A stretch of 33,089 nucleotides of DNA from Sporomusa silvacetica DSM 10669 (lineage in GTDB: Bacteria; Bacillota; Negativicutes; Sporomusales; Sporomusaceae). Location: positions 1 to 33,089 of the forward strand of contig NZ_LSLK01000044.1 of NCBI RefSeq assembly GCF_002257705.1, given 5' to 3'. Positions 15,661 through 22,177 of the stretch are shown here, piece by piece. Both the position numbers and the translations under genes were made by a program. The notes below the pieces were generated by a model. The model made no database searches. It was not told where the DNA came from and worked only from the letters and a program-made list of their open reading frames with translations. Position 1 is the stretch's first letter. Each line of letters opens with the position of its first letter.

Positions 15661-16845
15661 TTAATCGAGGTACTCTAAGCGGCCACCATGTTTAATAGTC
15701 TGGCGGGAAATGGTGATGCGCTGTACGGTGGGAGTACCTTCCTCTAACCACATTGCGCGGGAGTCGCGGTACAGTCGCTCAGTAGGACCATATTCGCAGT
15801 CTTCGAAGTACCCAACACCACCGAAGATCTCCAGCATCTCATCGCCGCACACTTTGGTAACTTGGATGCTGAACAGTTTGCACATAGCAGCTTTTTCTTC
15901 AATGTATTCTCCATTGGGATCCTTTTCATAGTCTTTCGCAAAATCATAAACCATGGTACGCAGGGCATGGATATGAGCAGCCATGTCGGCAATCTTCATT
16001 CTGATAGCCTGACGTTCAATGATCGGTTTGCCAAAGGTGACACGATCATGAGCACGTTGGAGGGAAATTTCCAACATACGCTGAGCCATGCCCAAATTGC
16101 TGGCTGCGATGTGGACACGGGAAACAGACAAAGAGTGAATCGAGATATGAAGACCATCGCCTTCTTTGCCGAGCAGGTATTTTTTGTTAACTCTCATGTT
16201 AGTAAACTTTAAGCCGGTATGACCTGATCCGCGGCAACCCATCATATGAGGCATGGGAGTTACTTCGTAGCCTGGGGTGTTGCAGGGAACCATGAAGGTG
16301 GAGAGACGGTGATCCTTATCGGCATTAGGATCGGTAAGAAGGGTAACATAAGCATAATTACAGCAATCAGTGTGTGAGATTAAGTACTTTTCCCCGTTAA
16401 TGATGTAATCGTCGCCGTCTTTTACGGCCAAGGTTTTAATATCAGCACCAGTTCCACCTGTTTCCTCGGTAACAGCCCAGCAGGTAAAGACTGATCTATC
16501 CTGGAAGCCAGGCATTAACTCTGCTTTAAGCTCTTCACTGCCAAAGTCATACAAGGGGCGCCAGTTTAAATCCATAGCATAGTGCAGATGCATACGCATT
16601 CCGCCAGGGCCACGACTAAATTCCTCCTGAACCTTTAGAATATCCAGCTCGGAAAGGCCCCAGCCACCATATTCTGTTGGAAGTGAGCAACGATACAGGT
16701 TATTTTTGATACCCAGTTGATAGAACTCCTCGGGGAACACATTCGTATCCTCAATTTCTTTTTGCATCTTATCGAATGTGCCCTCTGTTAATTCTCTGAT
16801 CTGTTTTAAATACGCTTGAAATTCTTGTGCACTCAATTTTCCCAT
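15661..16845 (-). CDS. Acyl-CoA dehydrogenase family protein (ACAD2)
   Basis: 394-residue ACAD only distantly similar to ACAD1. Seen: TEETGGTGADIKT at the FAD site, ISHTDCC in place of the usual FVTNG segment, HDRVTFGKPIIERQAIRMK, EIFGGVGYFEDCEYGPTERLYRDSR, and EEGTPTVQR at the C-terminus, where a Glu can serve as catalytic base. ATG after AAGGGGGAAAAG. It has its own conserved promoter box 75 bases upstream and is followed by the desulforedoxin-like gene, not by ETF genes. It probably acts on an intermediate of the same pathway and may share the EtfBA encoded at 1084-2897, or use the small Cys-rich protein. Substrate unknown. Confidence 0.9.
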   Translation of the reverse strand: MGKLSAQEFQAYLKQIRELTEGTFDKMQKEIEDTNVFPEEFYQLGIKNNLYRCSLPTEYGGWGLSELDILKVQEEFSRGPGGMRMHLHYAMDLNWRPLYDFGSEELKAELMPGFQDRSVFTCWAVTEETGGTGADIKTLAVKDGDDYIINGEKYLISHTDCCNYAYVTLLTDPNADKDHRLSTFMVPCNTPGYEVTPMPHMMGCRGSGHTGLKFTNMRVNKKYLLGKEGDGLHISIHSLSVSRVHIAASNLGMAQRMLEISLQRAHDRVTFGKPIIERQAIRMKIADMAAHIHALRTMVYDFAKDYEKDPNGEYIEEKAAMCKLFSIQVTKVCGDEMLEIFGGVGYFEDCEYGPTERLYRDSRAMWLEEGTPTVQRITISRQTIKHGGRLEYLD

Positions 16846-16920
16846 TTCTTTTCCCCCTTATTATTTTGGTTTAGAAAGTTACTACCAATTGCAAAATTCA
16901 TATAATTCCTTCGTAGATTC

Positions 16921-16997
16921 AATATACTATAGTTAAATATTTACAACAATTTAATAATTATAAACTATCAAACTATTATGAAGTAAAACCACATTGT
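16921..16997 (-). promoter_or_regulatory. Conserved regulon promoter box D (ACAD2)
   Basis: Minus strand: TTGTTG (16949-16944), 17 bp, TATATT (16926-16921); leader about 69 bases. Upstream stretch TTATTAAA, then TTTATAA, then ACTTCATAATAG and ACAATGT, matching boxes A and C closely. TTAAAT and ATTTAA at 16936-16957 form an inverted repeat around the -35 region. Confidence 0.7.
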
Positions 16998-17045
16998 TCA
17001 GAATAGTTTCAACACGGCTAATAATCTCAATGAATTGCCGCAAAT

Positions 17046-17080
17046 AAAAAAAAACCGCCTAAACTCATCGTTTTAGCGGG
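17046..17080 (-). terminator. Intrinsic terminator of the 17106-18302 gene
   Basis: On the minus strand CCGCTAAA pairs with TTTAGGCGG (one bulged G) and is followed by nine or more T residues. It lies 25 bases after the stop codon. Confidence 0.8.
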
Positions 17081-17105
17081 TTATGGGCTATTTTCATTAT
17101 GATAT

Positions 17106-18302
17106 TCACATGATAAAGTTCATGTTTAACCTTGCTAGTAATTTCCCGGTATCTTGCCCCCTGATGTAGTCCCAGCCAAGCCACTTTAAAACTGCTTTAG
17201 CTGGTAGGTTATGAGGTACCTGTGGATGGAGCGCGGGAAAATAGGCACCAGCACAAATTCGACCAAATTCCGGCCCATTAAAATAGTCAATTAACGCTTG
17301 CAATTCTTCGGCCTTTGAGGCTTTTACCAAATAAGACAGCGGTGTTATTGGTGTTCCATCCTCCATCCAGATGACTTTTGCATCTATTGGTGGTGAAATC
17401 GTATTGGCAAAAAAATACGGCATCACATAGATGGGCGGTCGGTTATGATTGCTGCTGGCCATGCTTTTGATCATCTGGGATGGGTGCATGCCAGTCCGGA
17501 CCGACCTCCTTAAAGCCGCAATGCCAGCATCGCCATATTGCTTATAAATGGTTAGCAGAATGATATCATCAAAATCACCGCTGCAACCGTTCAAAACCAC
17601 CTTTTGTTCATATTCCGGCTGTAGTAAATCACCCCACGTTTTCGGAATAGGCAGACGGCCCATCTGCCGACAGTCAATTACCACCACAACTGGGTTGATG
17701 GCAACAACATTATACCAACCCTGCCTATCAACAATACCAATAGTGTTAAGAGAACTATGTATCGGTTGTTGTAATGAAGTGGTATACAACCCCTTATTCA
17801 TAACCTGTTCGATAAATTTGCTATTGAACAAATTGTAATCTGTCGTTACTATCAAGTCCGGTGCGTCAGCAATATCTTCAACCTGCTGCAGATAGTCAGC
17901 AAAATACAACACATCATTACTGCATGACCACATATAATAATTAAGCCTAATATCCTTTTCTACCCGCAGTTTCTTTAAAATAGCCTGCAAGGCCCAGTTA
18001 AGCGGCAGGTTGAGAGCACATGGCAGTTGCGCAACAAAATTGAATACCCCTTGGTTATCTATTACAACCTCTGACAATTGACGATACTGCTCCGTATCTT
18101 CAATTTTGTCAATTAGTAAACTGATAAATGATTCTGGATTAATTTTTTTGATGCTCAGTAGTGTTTTTAGTCGTAAAACAGCCCCTAACCCTTGAGCGAT
18201 CTCTTCTTTGGTAACTATATTAAAGCCTGTAAAAATATCCATTGTTTCCGGATATTTGTCAACAATCCCCTGTATTGTACACTCCAGTAAATTTTTATCC
18301 AT
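17106..18302 (-). CDS. DUF1858-like domain fused to a cytoplasmic substrate-binding-like domain
   Basis: 398 residues from ATG 18302 (GGAGG 11 bases upstream; a GTG start at 18323 would add 7). Residues 1-65 resemble DUF1858/ScdA_N helical domains (IQGIVDKYPETMDIFTGFNI) but lack their cysteines. From about residue 95 the sequence resembles a type 2 periplasmic binding protein of the iron/organic-anion ABC class: DAPDLIVTTDYNLF, PKTWGDLLQPEYEQKVVLNG, GDFDDIILLTIYKQYGDAGI, YVMPYFFANTI and AYFPALHPQVPHNLP. There is no signal peptide or lipobox, so it should stay in the cytoplasm, perhaps as a ligand sensor or metal/redox protein. No transporter genes adjoin it. It precedes its own terminator and sits just after the nadK unit. 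Confidence 0.6.
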   Translation of the reverse strand: MDKNLLECTIQGIVDKYPETMDIFTGFNIVTKEEIAQGLGAVLRLKTLLSIKKINPESFISLLIDKIEDTEQYRQLSEVVIDNQGVFNFVAQLPCALNLPLNWALQAILKKLRVEKDIRLNYYMWSCSNDVLYFADYLQQVEDIADAPDLIVTTDYNLFNSKFIEQVMNKGLYTTSLQQPIHSSLNTIGIVDRQGWYNVVAINPVVVVIDCRQMGRLPIPKTWGDLLQPEYEQKVVLNGCSGDFDDIILLTIYKQYGDAGIAALRRSVRTGMHPSQMIKSMASSNHNRPPIYVMPYFFANTISPPIDAKVIWMEDGTPITPLSYLVKASKAEELQALIDYFNGPEFGRICAGAYFPALHPQVPHNLPAKAVLKWLGWDYIRGQDTGKLLARLNMNFIM

Positions 18303-18325
18303 AGACAACTTTTCCTCCAACACGA

Positions 18326-18466
18326 CTAAACCAAGCGACCATAGCTTATTATTACTTCTGCCTTGCGACTGGGGAAACCTGCTTTAAGAATGTACTTTTC
18401 TCCGGTCTCAAGCTGTTCAAGATAGCTTTCAATGAGCTCAAGCGTTTGTTGTTGAATATGCTCATG
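18326..18466 (-). CDS. Small ORF overlapping the nadK end, no standard start codon
   Basis: A 46-codon open frame begins right after a TAA that overlaps the nadK terminus and ends with TAG at 18326. The peptide (ESYLEQLETGEKYILKAGF, then SRKAEVIISYGRLV) looks protein-like. It has no ATG, GTG or TTG; an ATT at 18457 preceded by GGAGTGA is the only plausible initiator. A competing 37-codon ORF begins with an ATG overlapping the nadK TGA (ATGA) but has a less protein-like composition. It could be a remnant of a larger gene. Confidence 0.3.
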   Translation of the reverse strand, partial: HEHIQQQTLELIESYLEQLETGEKYILKAGFPSRKAEVIISYGRLV

Positions 18467-19295
18467 TTAAGTCACTCCGCTCTTTTTCATCTTTGTCCCA
18501 TTTCATCTTTCGTGAAAGCAGTTGATAGAAGGTTTCATTATTAAGCCTAATCAAATTAGTCACCATGGGAGCTTTATTAATAACGATACAATCATTAGTT
18601 TCTAACTCAATATCCACTTGACCATCTGCCGAAAGAAGAAGTTCCTTTTGATATGATTCGACTACAATTTTGATTTCTTTGTTGTCACTGGCGATCATCG
18701 ACCTTACATTAAGTAAATGAGAACAGATAGGAGTGATTACGTTGATTTCAAGATCGGGAGGAATGATTGCTCCCCCGGCTGATATGGAATACCCGGTACT
18801 TCCGGTAGCTGTGCTTATGATAATTCCGTCTGCGGGAAAGTTTCCTACATAATCCCCGCCGATATAGGTTCTGAGTCTTACTAGCTTAGCTATAGCTCCT
18901 TTGACTACTATGTCGTTTAAAGCGGTGCAATACGCAACATTTTTCTCTTTTCGATATACTTGTGCCGCTAACCGGTTGCGTTTGTCTATAGTAAATTGTC
19001 TATTTAGAATTAGAGAAATTGCCTCAATGACTTTGGGAAGGTTATACTCTATTCCGGTTAAGAAGCCTAAATGGCCAGTGTTAATCCCGAAGATAGGAAT
19101 TTCTCCGACATATCTGGCTGTACCTAGTACTGTTCCATCTCCCCCGAAAGAAAGAACTACGTCTAATTCTGAGAGGGGATTATCAAACTTCAGTAGCTCG
19201 GCACTACTTCCCAGTCTCTCAATATGCCTGATGACAGTCTCAACAGCAGAGGTTGTGAGTCTTTGGGAGTGATTGAGCACAATTCCTACCTTCAA
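18462..19295 (-). CDS. nadK: NAD kinase
   Basis: Makes NADP from NAD and ATP (or polyphosphate) in the cytoplasm. Signature FGGDGTVLGTARYV with the GGDG site, then NTGHLGFLTG, the NDIVVKG segment, and the TATGSTGYSISAGG motif. I place the start at TTG 19295 (protein begins MKVGIVLNHS) because AAGGTG lies 6 bases before it and family members begin with this strand; the upstream extension to 19334 is charged and unlike the family. About 277 residues, normal length. It is third in the nadD-nrtR-nadK unit, so NAD synthesis and phosphorylation are probably co-regulated. Confidence 0.95.
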   Translation of the reverse strand: MKVGIVLNHSQRLTTSAVETVIRHIERLGSSAELLKFDNPLSELDVVLSFGGDGTVLGTARYVGEIPIFGINTGHLGFLTGIEYNLPKVIEAISLILNRQFTIDKRNRLAAQVYRKEKNVAYCTALNDIVVKGAIAKLVRLRTYIGGDYVGNFPADGIIISTATGSTGYSISAGGAIIPPDLEINVITPICSHLLNVRSMIASDNKEIKIVVESYQKELLLSADGQVDIELETNDCIVINKAPMVTNLIRLNNETFYQLLSRKMKWDKDEKERSDLT

Positions 19296-19352
19296 TAAAC
19301 ACACCTTACTTTCTTCGTGTTTGGTTCTGCGCAAATTAGTTAAATTAATTCA

Positions 19353-20261
19353 CTAATCTTCTACCCAATCGGGATTGAAACGAAACATTCTGGCTGGCTT
19401 ATAAGGCTTACCGGACTCCCATTCATCTGTCTCTATTACCATTTTCTTCTGCTTCTCCATTTTATCGCGAAAATTCCTACTATAAATGGCTTTCCCGGTG
19501 ATAATTTCATACAGCTTCTTTAGTTCTGTTAAAGTAAACAATTCCGGCATAAGAGAAAAGGCAATATCGGTATATTCTACTTTGTTTTTTAAGCGCTCAA
19601 GAGTATAAAAAATAACTGTTGCATGGTCGAAAGCAAGCCCTGAGGGATTATCCAGACATTCAAAATCGACTTTAGAGGTTCTTCCTTCCATCTCCTTAGT
19701 AACAATTACAGTATCTTTTATTTCCTGCTCGCCATTTACCAAGGATAGTTCATATGTTGTTTTACGAATATAACCTGTTTGGGTTTGCGTTTTTATTTCT
19801 TCAAGCGTTGTGGCTTTTACATCAAACCAACAGGCAGCTTCAGCATCATCTCCGGCTTTTACGTTTAGTTTAGAACTATCTACCAGCGCCATATATGAGG
19901 TGCTGATAACTCTACGGCGCAGATCACGGTAAACATTGCCCCAAGTATAAAGCTGTTCCATATAAACATTAGAAACGTTAGTTTCTTCTTCCAGCTCTCG
20001 GATTGCCGCTGTATCAAGGTCTTCGAAGTAATTAACGAACCCCCCCGGCAAAGCCCATTTACCTTTATATGGATCGGTTACATCAACAACAAGGGGGTCC
20101 CCCTTACGTTTAATAAGCAGGACTCGTAACACTTTATCTGGAACTGACCGAGCGTTGGTTCCAACATCAACAGCAGTTAAGATTACCATATCTACAGTAG
20201 TAGACGGTTTTTTATATTTGCTGTCATCATAGTCTTTAAGAAATTCCTTTTGTTCGTTCAT
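19353..20261 (-). CDS. nrtR: NrtR-type Nudix regulator of NAD metabolism
   Basis: 302 residues. The N-terminal half is a Nudix hydrolase domain with the box G-F-V-N-Y-F-E then RELEEETNV (about residues 88-110), close to consensus, so it may keep hydrolytic activity on ADP-ribose-like compounds. The C-terminal 80 residues (FTLTELKKLYEIITGKAI, then FRDKM, ending ARMFRFNP) are the winged-helix DNA-binding domain typical of NrtR repressors, which release DNA on binding ADP-ribose. It sits between nadD (52-base gap) and nadK (57 bases to the chosen start), which supports this role. An ADP-ribose pyrophosphatase without regulatory function is the alternative. Confidence 0.85.
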   Translation of the reverse strand: MNEQKEFLKDYDDSKYKKPSTTVDMVILTAVDVGTNARSVPDKVLRVLLIKRKGDPLVVDVTDPYKGKWALPGGFVNYFEDLDTAAIRELEEETNVSNVYMEQLYTWGNVYRDLRRRVISTSYMALVDSSKLNVKAGDDAEAACWFDVKATTLEEIKTQTQTGYIRKTTYELSLVNGEQEIKDTVIVTKEMEGRTSKVDFECLDNPSGLAFDHATVIFYTLERLKNKVEYTDIAFSLMPELFTLTELKKLYEIITGKAIYSRNFRDKMEKQKKMVIETDEWESGKPYKPARMFRFNPDWVED

Positions 20262-20313
20262 AATTCAATCCTTCCTTTCTGATCCCAAATTCCGAACATT
20301 CAGTCGTTTAACA

Positions 20314-20928
20314 TCATAATGGTTCGCTTGTTAAGTAAACGTTATTGCTTTTGATATACCAGTACACAGCTTCAGGAAGCAAATATCGGGGATCGGCGCC
20401 ACTTTCGAATTCTTCTCTTATGTAACTAGAACTAATTTCGTTTACTATGCCTTTATAAATCAGGCTAAAATTCCGATGATATTTACGGAGCATTGGGGTT
20501 TTGGCGATTATCTCACCCATAGGAATGTTTTGGCGTTCAATTACGATAAATTTAGTAGATTGAATAAATTTTTCTCCATAAGTCCAATTAGGCAACTCTG
20601 CTAAAAGGTCTGCTCCCATCAGAAAAAACAATTCATCGTCCGGATATTTTTCTCGAAAATATTCCATAGTAACGTAGCTATATTGCTTGCCGGAGATAGC
20701 CTTCATTTCATGGTCATCAATCTCAAATATATTACTGTCAGCCACAGCTAATCTTAGCATTTCCATCCGGTGAAGATCTGCTACCTTTATATTCTTATCG
20801 GTACGTTTGGATGAAGAAGGAAGTAAAATAACCTTATCTAATTCTTCTCGTTGCGCGATTGTGTTTGCTGACCAGAGATGCCCATTCGTTGGAGGATTGA
20901 AGGACGAACCATAAATGCCAATTCTCAT
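20314..20928 (-). CDS. nadD: Nicotinate (or NMN) nucleotide adenylyltransferase
   Basis: 204-residue nucleotidyltransferase of the NadD family: MRIGIYGSSFNPPTNGHLW carries the HIGH-like site in the form TNGH, SSSKR binds phosphate, FFLMGADLLAELPNW is the NadD substrate segment, and SSSYIREEF is the ISSTxIR-type motif. It transfers AMP from ATP to nicotinate mononucleotide to give deamido-NAD. It heads the nadD-nrtR-nadK unit. The TNGH form and divergent sequence leave open NMN rather than NaMN as substrate. A housekeeping nadD, usually beside obg/yqeK genes, may exist elsewhere. Confidence 0.88.
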   Translation of the reverse strand: MRIGIYGSSFNPPTNGHLWSANTIAQREELDKVILLPSSSKRTDKNIKVADLHRMEMLRLAVADSNIFEIDDHEMKAISGKQYSYVTMEYFREKYPDDELFFLMGADLLAELPNWTYGEKFIQSTKFIVIERQNIPMGEIIAKTPMLRKYHRNFSLIYKGIVNEISSSYIREEFESGADPRYLLPEAVYWYIKSNNVYLTSEPL

Positions 20929-20974
20929 TACATCACCCGACTTGTTGGTATTTTACTATTAAGTTTTTATGTTG

Positions 20975-21005
20975 TTAGTATATTACTGCTAAGTAAGAAA
21001 TGCAA
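20975..21005 (-). promoter_or_regulatory. nadD promoter with overlapping dyad
   Basis: Minus strand TTGCAT (21005-21000), 17 bp, TATACT (20982-20977). An imperfect dyad with TTAG (20975-20978) and CTAA (20989-20992) covers the -10 and part of the spacer. This would be a suitable operator for NrtR, but the match to a known NrtR box is not established. Confidence 0.5.
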
Positions 21006-21031
21006 GTATTATTTTTAGTGTTAACCAATAG

Positions 21032-21313
21032 GTGCTTGCAGGAGAAATATCCGAATTCAGAGAAGAATACTTCTGTTGCTCTAATTATTCCAACTTAGGA
21101 TGTGATATTATAGAAAAACAAACATCTTCCAACTATCAAAAGCCGAAAGTATTAAAGTATCTTTGTAAAACCTGCAGTAAATGTATTCTGGTATGCCCTT
21201 CTGAAGCGATAAATTACGAAAACGATAACAAAGCTTATATTGACACTGGTTTATGTACCTCCTGCGGTACTTGCAAACACATTTGCCCTGAGTACGCCAT
21301 CCGGTCAACTTAA
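21032..21313 (+). CDS. Small 2[4Fe-4S] ferredoxin-like protein
   Basis: 93 residues if begun at GTG 21032. Two complete cluster motifs lie in the C-terminal half: CKTCSKCILVCP and CTSCGTCKHICP, each C-x2-C-x2-C-x3-CP, as in the C-terminal ferredoxin domain of NuoF/HydB-type subunits or in free 2[4Fe-4S] ferredoxins. The first 45 residues carry extra Cys (FCCSN, GCD) and have no known match. No ATG and no good ribosome site fits the start; a GGAG at 21041-21044 has no start codon after it. It may be a real low-expression ferredoxin or a remnant of a larger Fe-S protein. It stands alone, divergent from nadD. Confidence 0.6.
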   Translation: MLAGEISEFREEYFCCSNYSNLGCDIIEKQTSSNYQKPKVLKYLCKTCSKCILVCPSEAINYENDNKAYIDTGLCTSCGTCKHICPEYAIRST

Positions 21314-21360
21314 ACGAGCACACTAAACACCATGCTCATATACACTATACACTCACAAAA

Positions 21361-21410
21361 ATAGCCTATAGTAATTACCTGTATTATGCTTCAGGCTTAC
21401 TATAGGCTTT
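21361..21410. terminator. Terminator of tRNA-Arg, possibly bidirectional
   Basis: AGCCTATAGTAA (21363-21374) pairs perfectly with TTACTATAGGCT (21397-21408). The minus strand continues ATTTTT; the plus strand continues TTTACC. It closes the minus-strand tRNA-Arg transcript and may also end the plus-strand ferredoxin transcript. Confidence 0.75.
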
Positions 21411-21442
21411 ACCCTTGAGTGCTCTTACCTCATAGGTTATTA

Positions 21443-21517
21443 TGGTGCGCCCGGCAGGAATCGAACCTGCGCTTCCAGCTCCGGAGGCTGGCGCTCTATC
21501 CCCTGAGCTACGGGCGC
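21443..21517 (-). tRNA. tRNA-Arg (anticodon CCG)
   Basis: Acceptor GCGCCCG pairs with CGGGCGC; the anticodon arm CCAGC-CTCCGGA-GCTGG gives anticodon CCG; the T-arm is GCAGG-TTCGATT-CCTGC; CCA is encoded. An extended -10 promoter lies upstream and a strong hairpin terminator downstream. Confidence 0.97.
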
Positions 21518-21546
21518 ATTGTATTGTGGCATTAACCACAAAAATG

Positions 21547-21577
21547 ATTATAGCATACTGGGCGTACCTGTGTCCAA
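21547..21577 (-). promoter_or_regulatory. tRNA-Arg promoter
   Basis: Minus strand TTGGAC (21577-21572), 19-bp spacer, TATAAT (21552-21547) preceded by TGC, an extended -10. The long spacer is offset by the extended -10. It lies 30 bases before the tRNA. Confidence 0.6.
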
Positions 21578-21624
21578 TAAAATTATCATGTTTTTTCTTG
21601 TAAGTTCTTACAGCCAGCTTTAGA

Positions 21625-22014
21625 CTATTTGGTTTCAGTAGGAGTCTGGCAGTAAGGACACACTCGCCATTCACGATTAAGCTCTTTACCACAGGAAGGA
21701 CAGGCAGGCTTTAGCGTAAATCCACAGTAGGGGCAGAGCTTGAACTCCTCTTTGACTCTGCCAGCACACATAGGGCATTTAATCGTCTCTTCATCTACCA
21801 GTGTTGCCTCTACGTCAATAATATCCTCATTACGGCGCGGTTTCATGGCTGACTTACGACCAACAAGGAGATAAAGTGGCAAAAAGATAATCAAAGCAGC
21901 AACTGTTCCAACCGCCCATAGTAGAGCTGATCCCAAATCGTGACCACGCCCTCGAGCATCATTATATACCCAATAGGCGGCAACAGCCCCTATTAACAGA
22001 CCAATAGTCATCAT
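21625..22014 (-). CDS. Membrane protein with double zinc ribbon
   Basis: 129 residues. Two N-terminal membrane segments (about 3-17 and 28-50) with a short loop NDARGRGHD are followed by a cytoplasmic linker and two or three zinc-ribbon knuckles: CPMC, CPYC, CPSC and CPYC, each C-x2-C. The ribbons suggest protein or nucleic-acid contact, but the function is unknown. ATG 22014 (or 22011) after GGGGGAAG. It is a single gene between tRNA-Arg and the niacin-permease-like gene, reading the same way as both. Confidence 0.8.
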   Translation of the reverse strand: MMTIGLLIGAVAAYWVYNDARGRGHDLGSALLWAVGTVAALIIFLPLYLLVGRKSAMKPRRNEDIIDVEATLVDEETIKCPMCAGRVKEEFKLCPYCGFTLKPACPSCGKELNREWRVCPYCQTPTETK

Positions 22015-22177
22015 GAATTATCTTCCCCCTTAGCAAATTGCTATGCATCAAATTATACCATGACCTAGCCAAACAAGTAAAGGAACACAGCCTGCGCCGC
22101 CCCTTTGCGATAGGTGTTAGATAATTTGCCAGGGTAGTGGATTGACTTCTTCACCACTGAATATAGTTTTTCTCTTG

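Noticed and set aside
21384..21692. 102-codon minus-strand ORF across tRNA-Arg
   Set aside because: It covers the tRNA and its terminator; composition is not protein-like.
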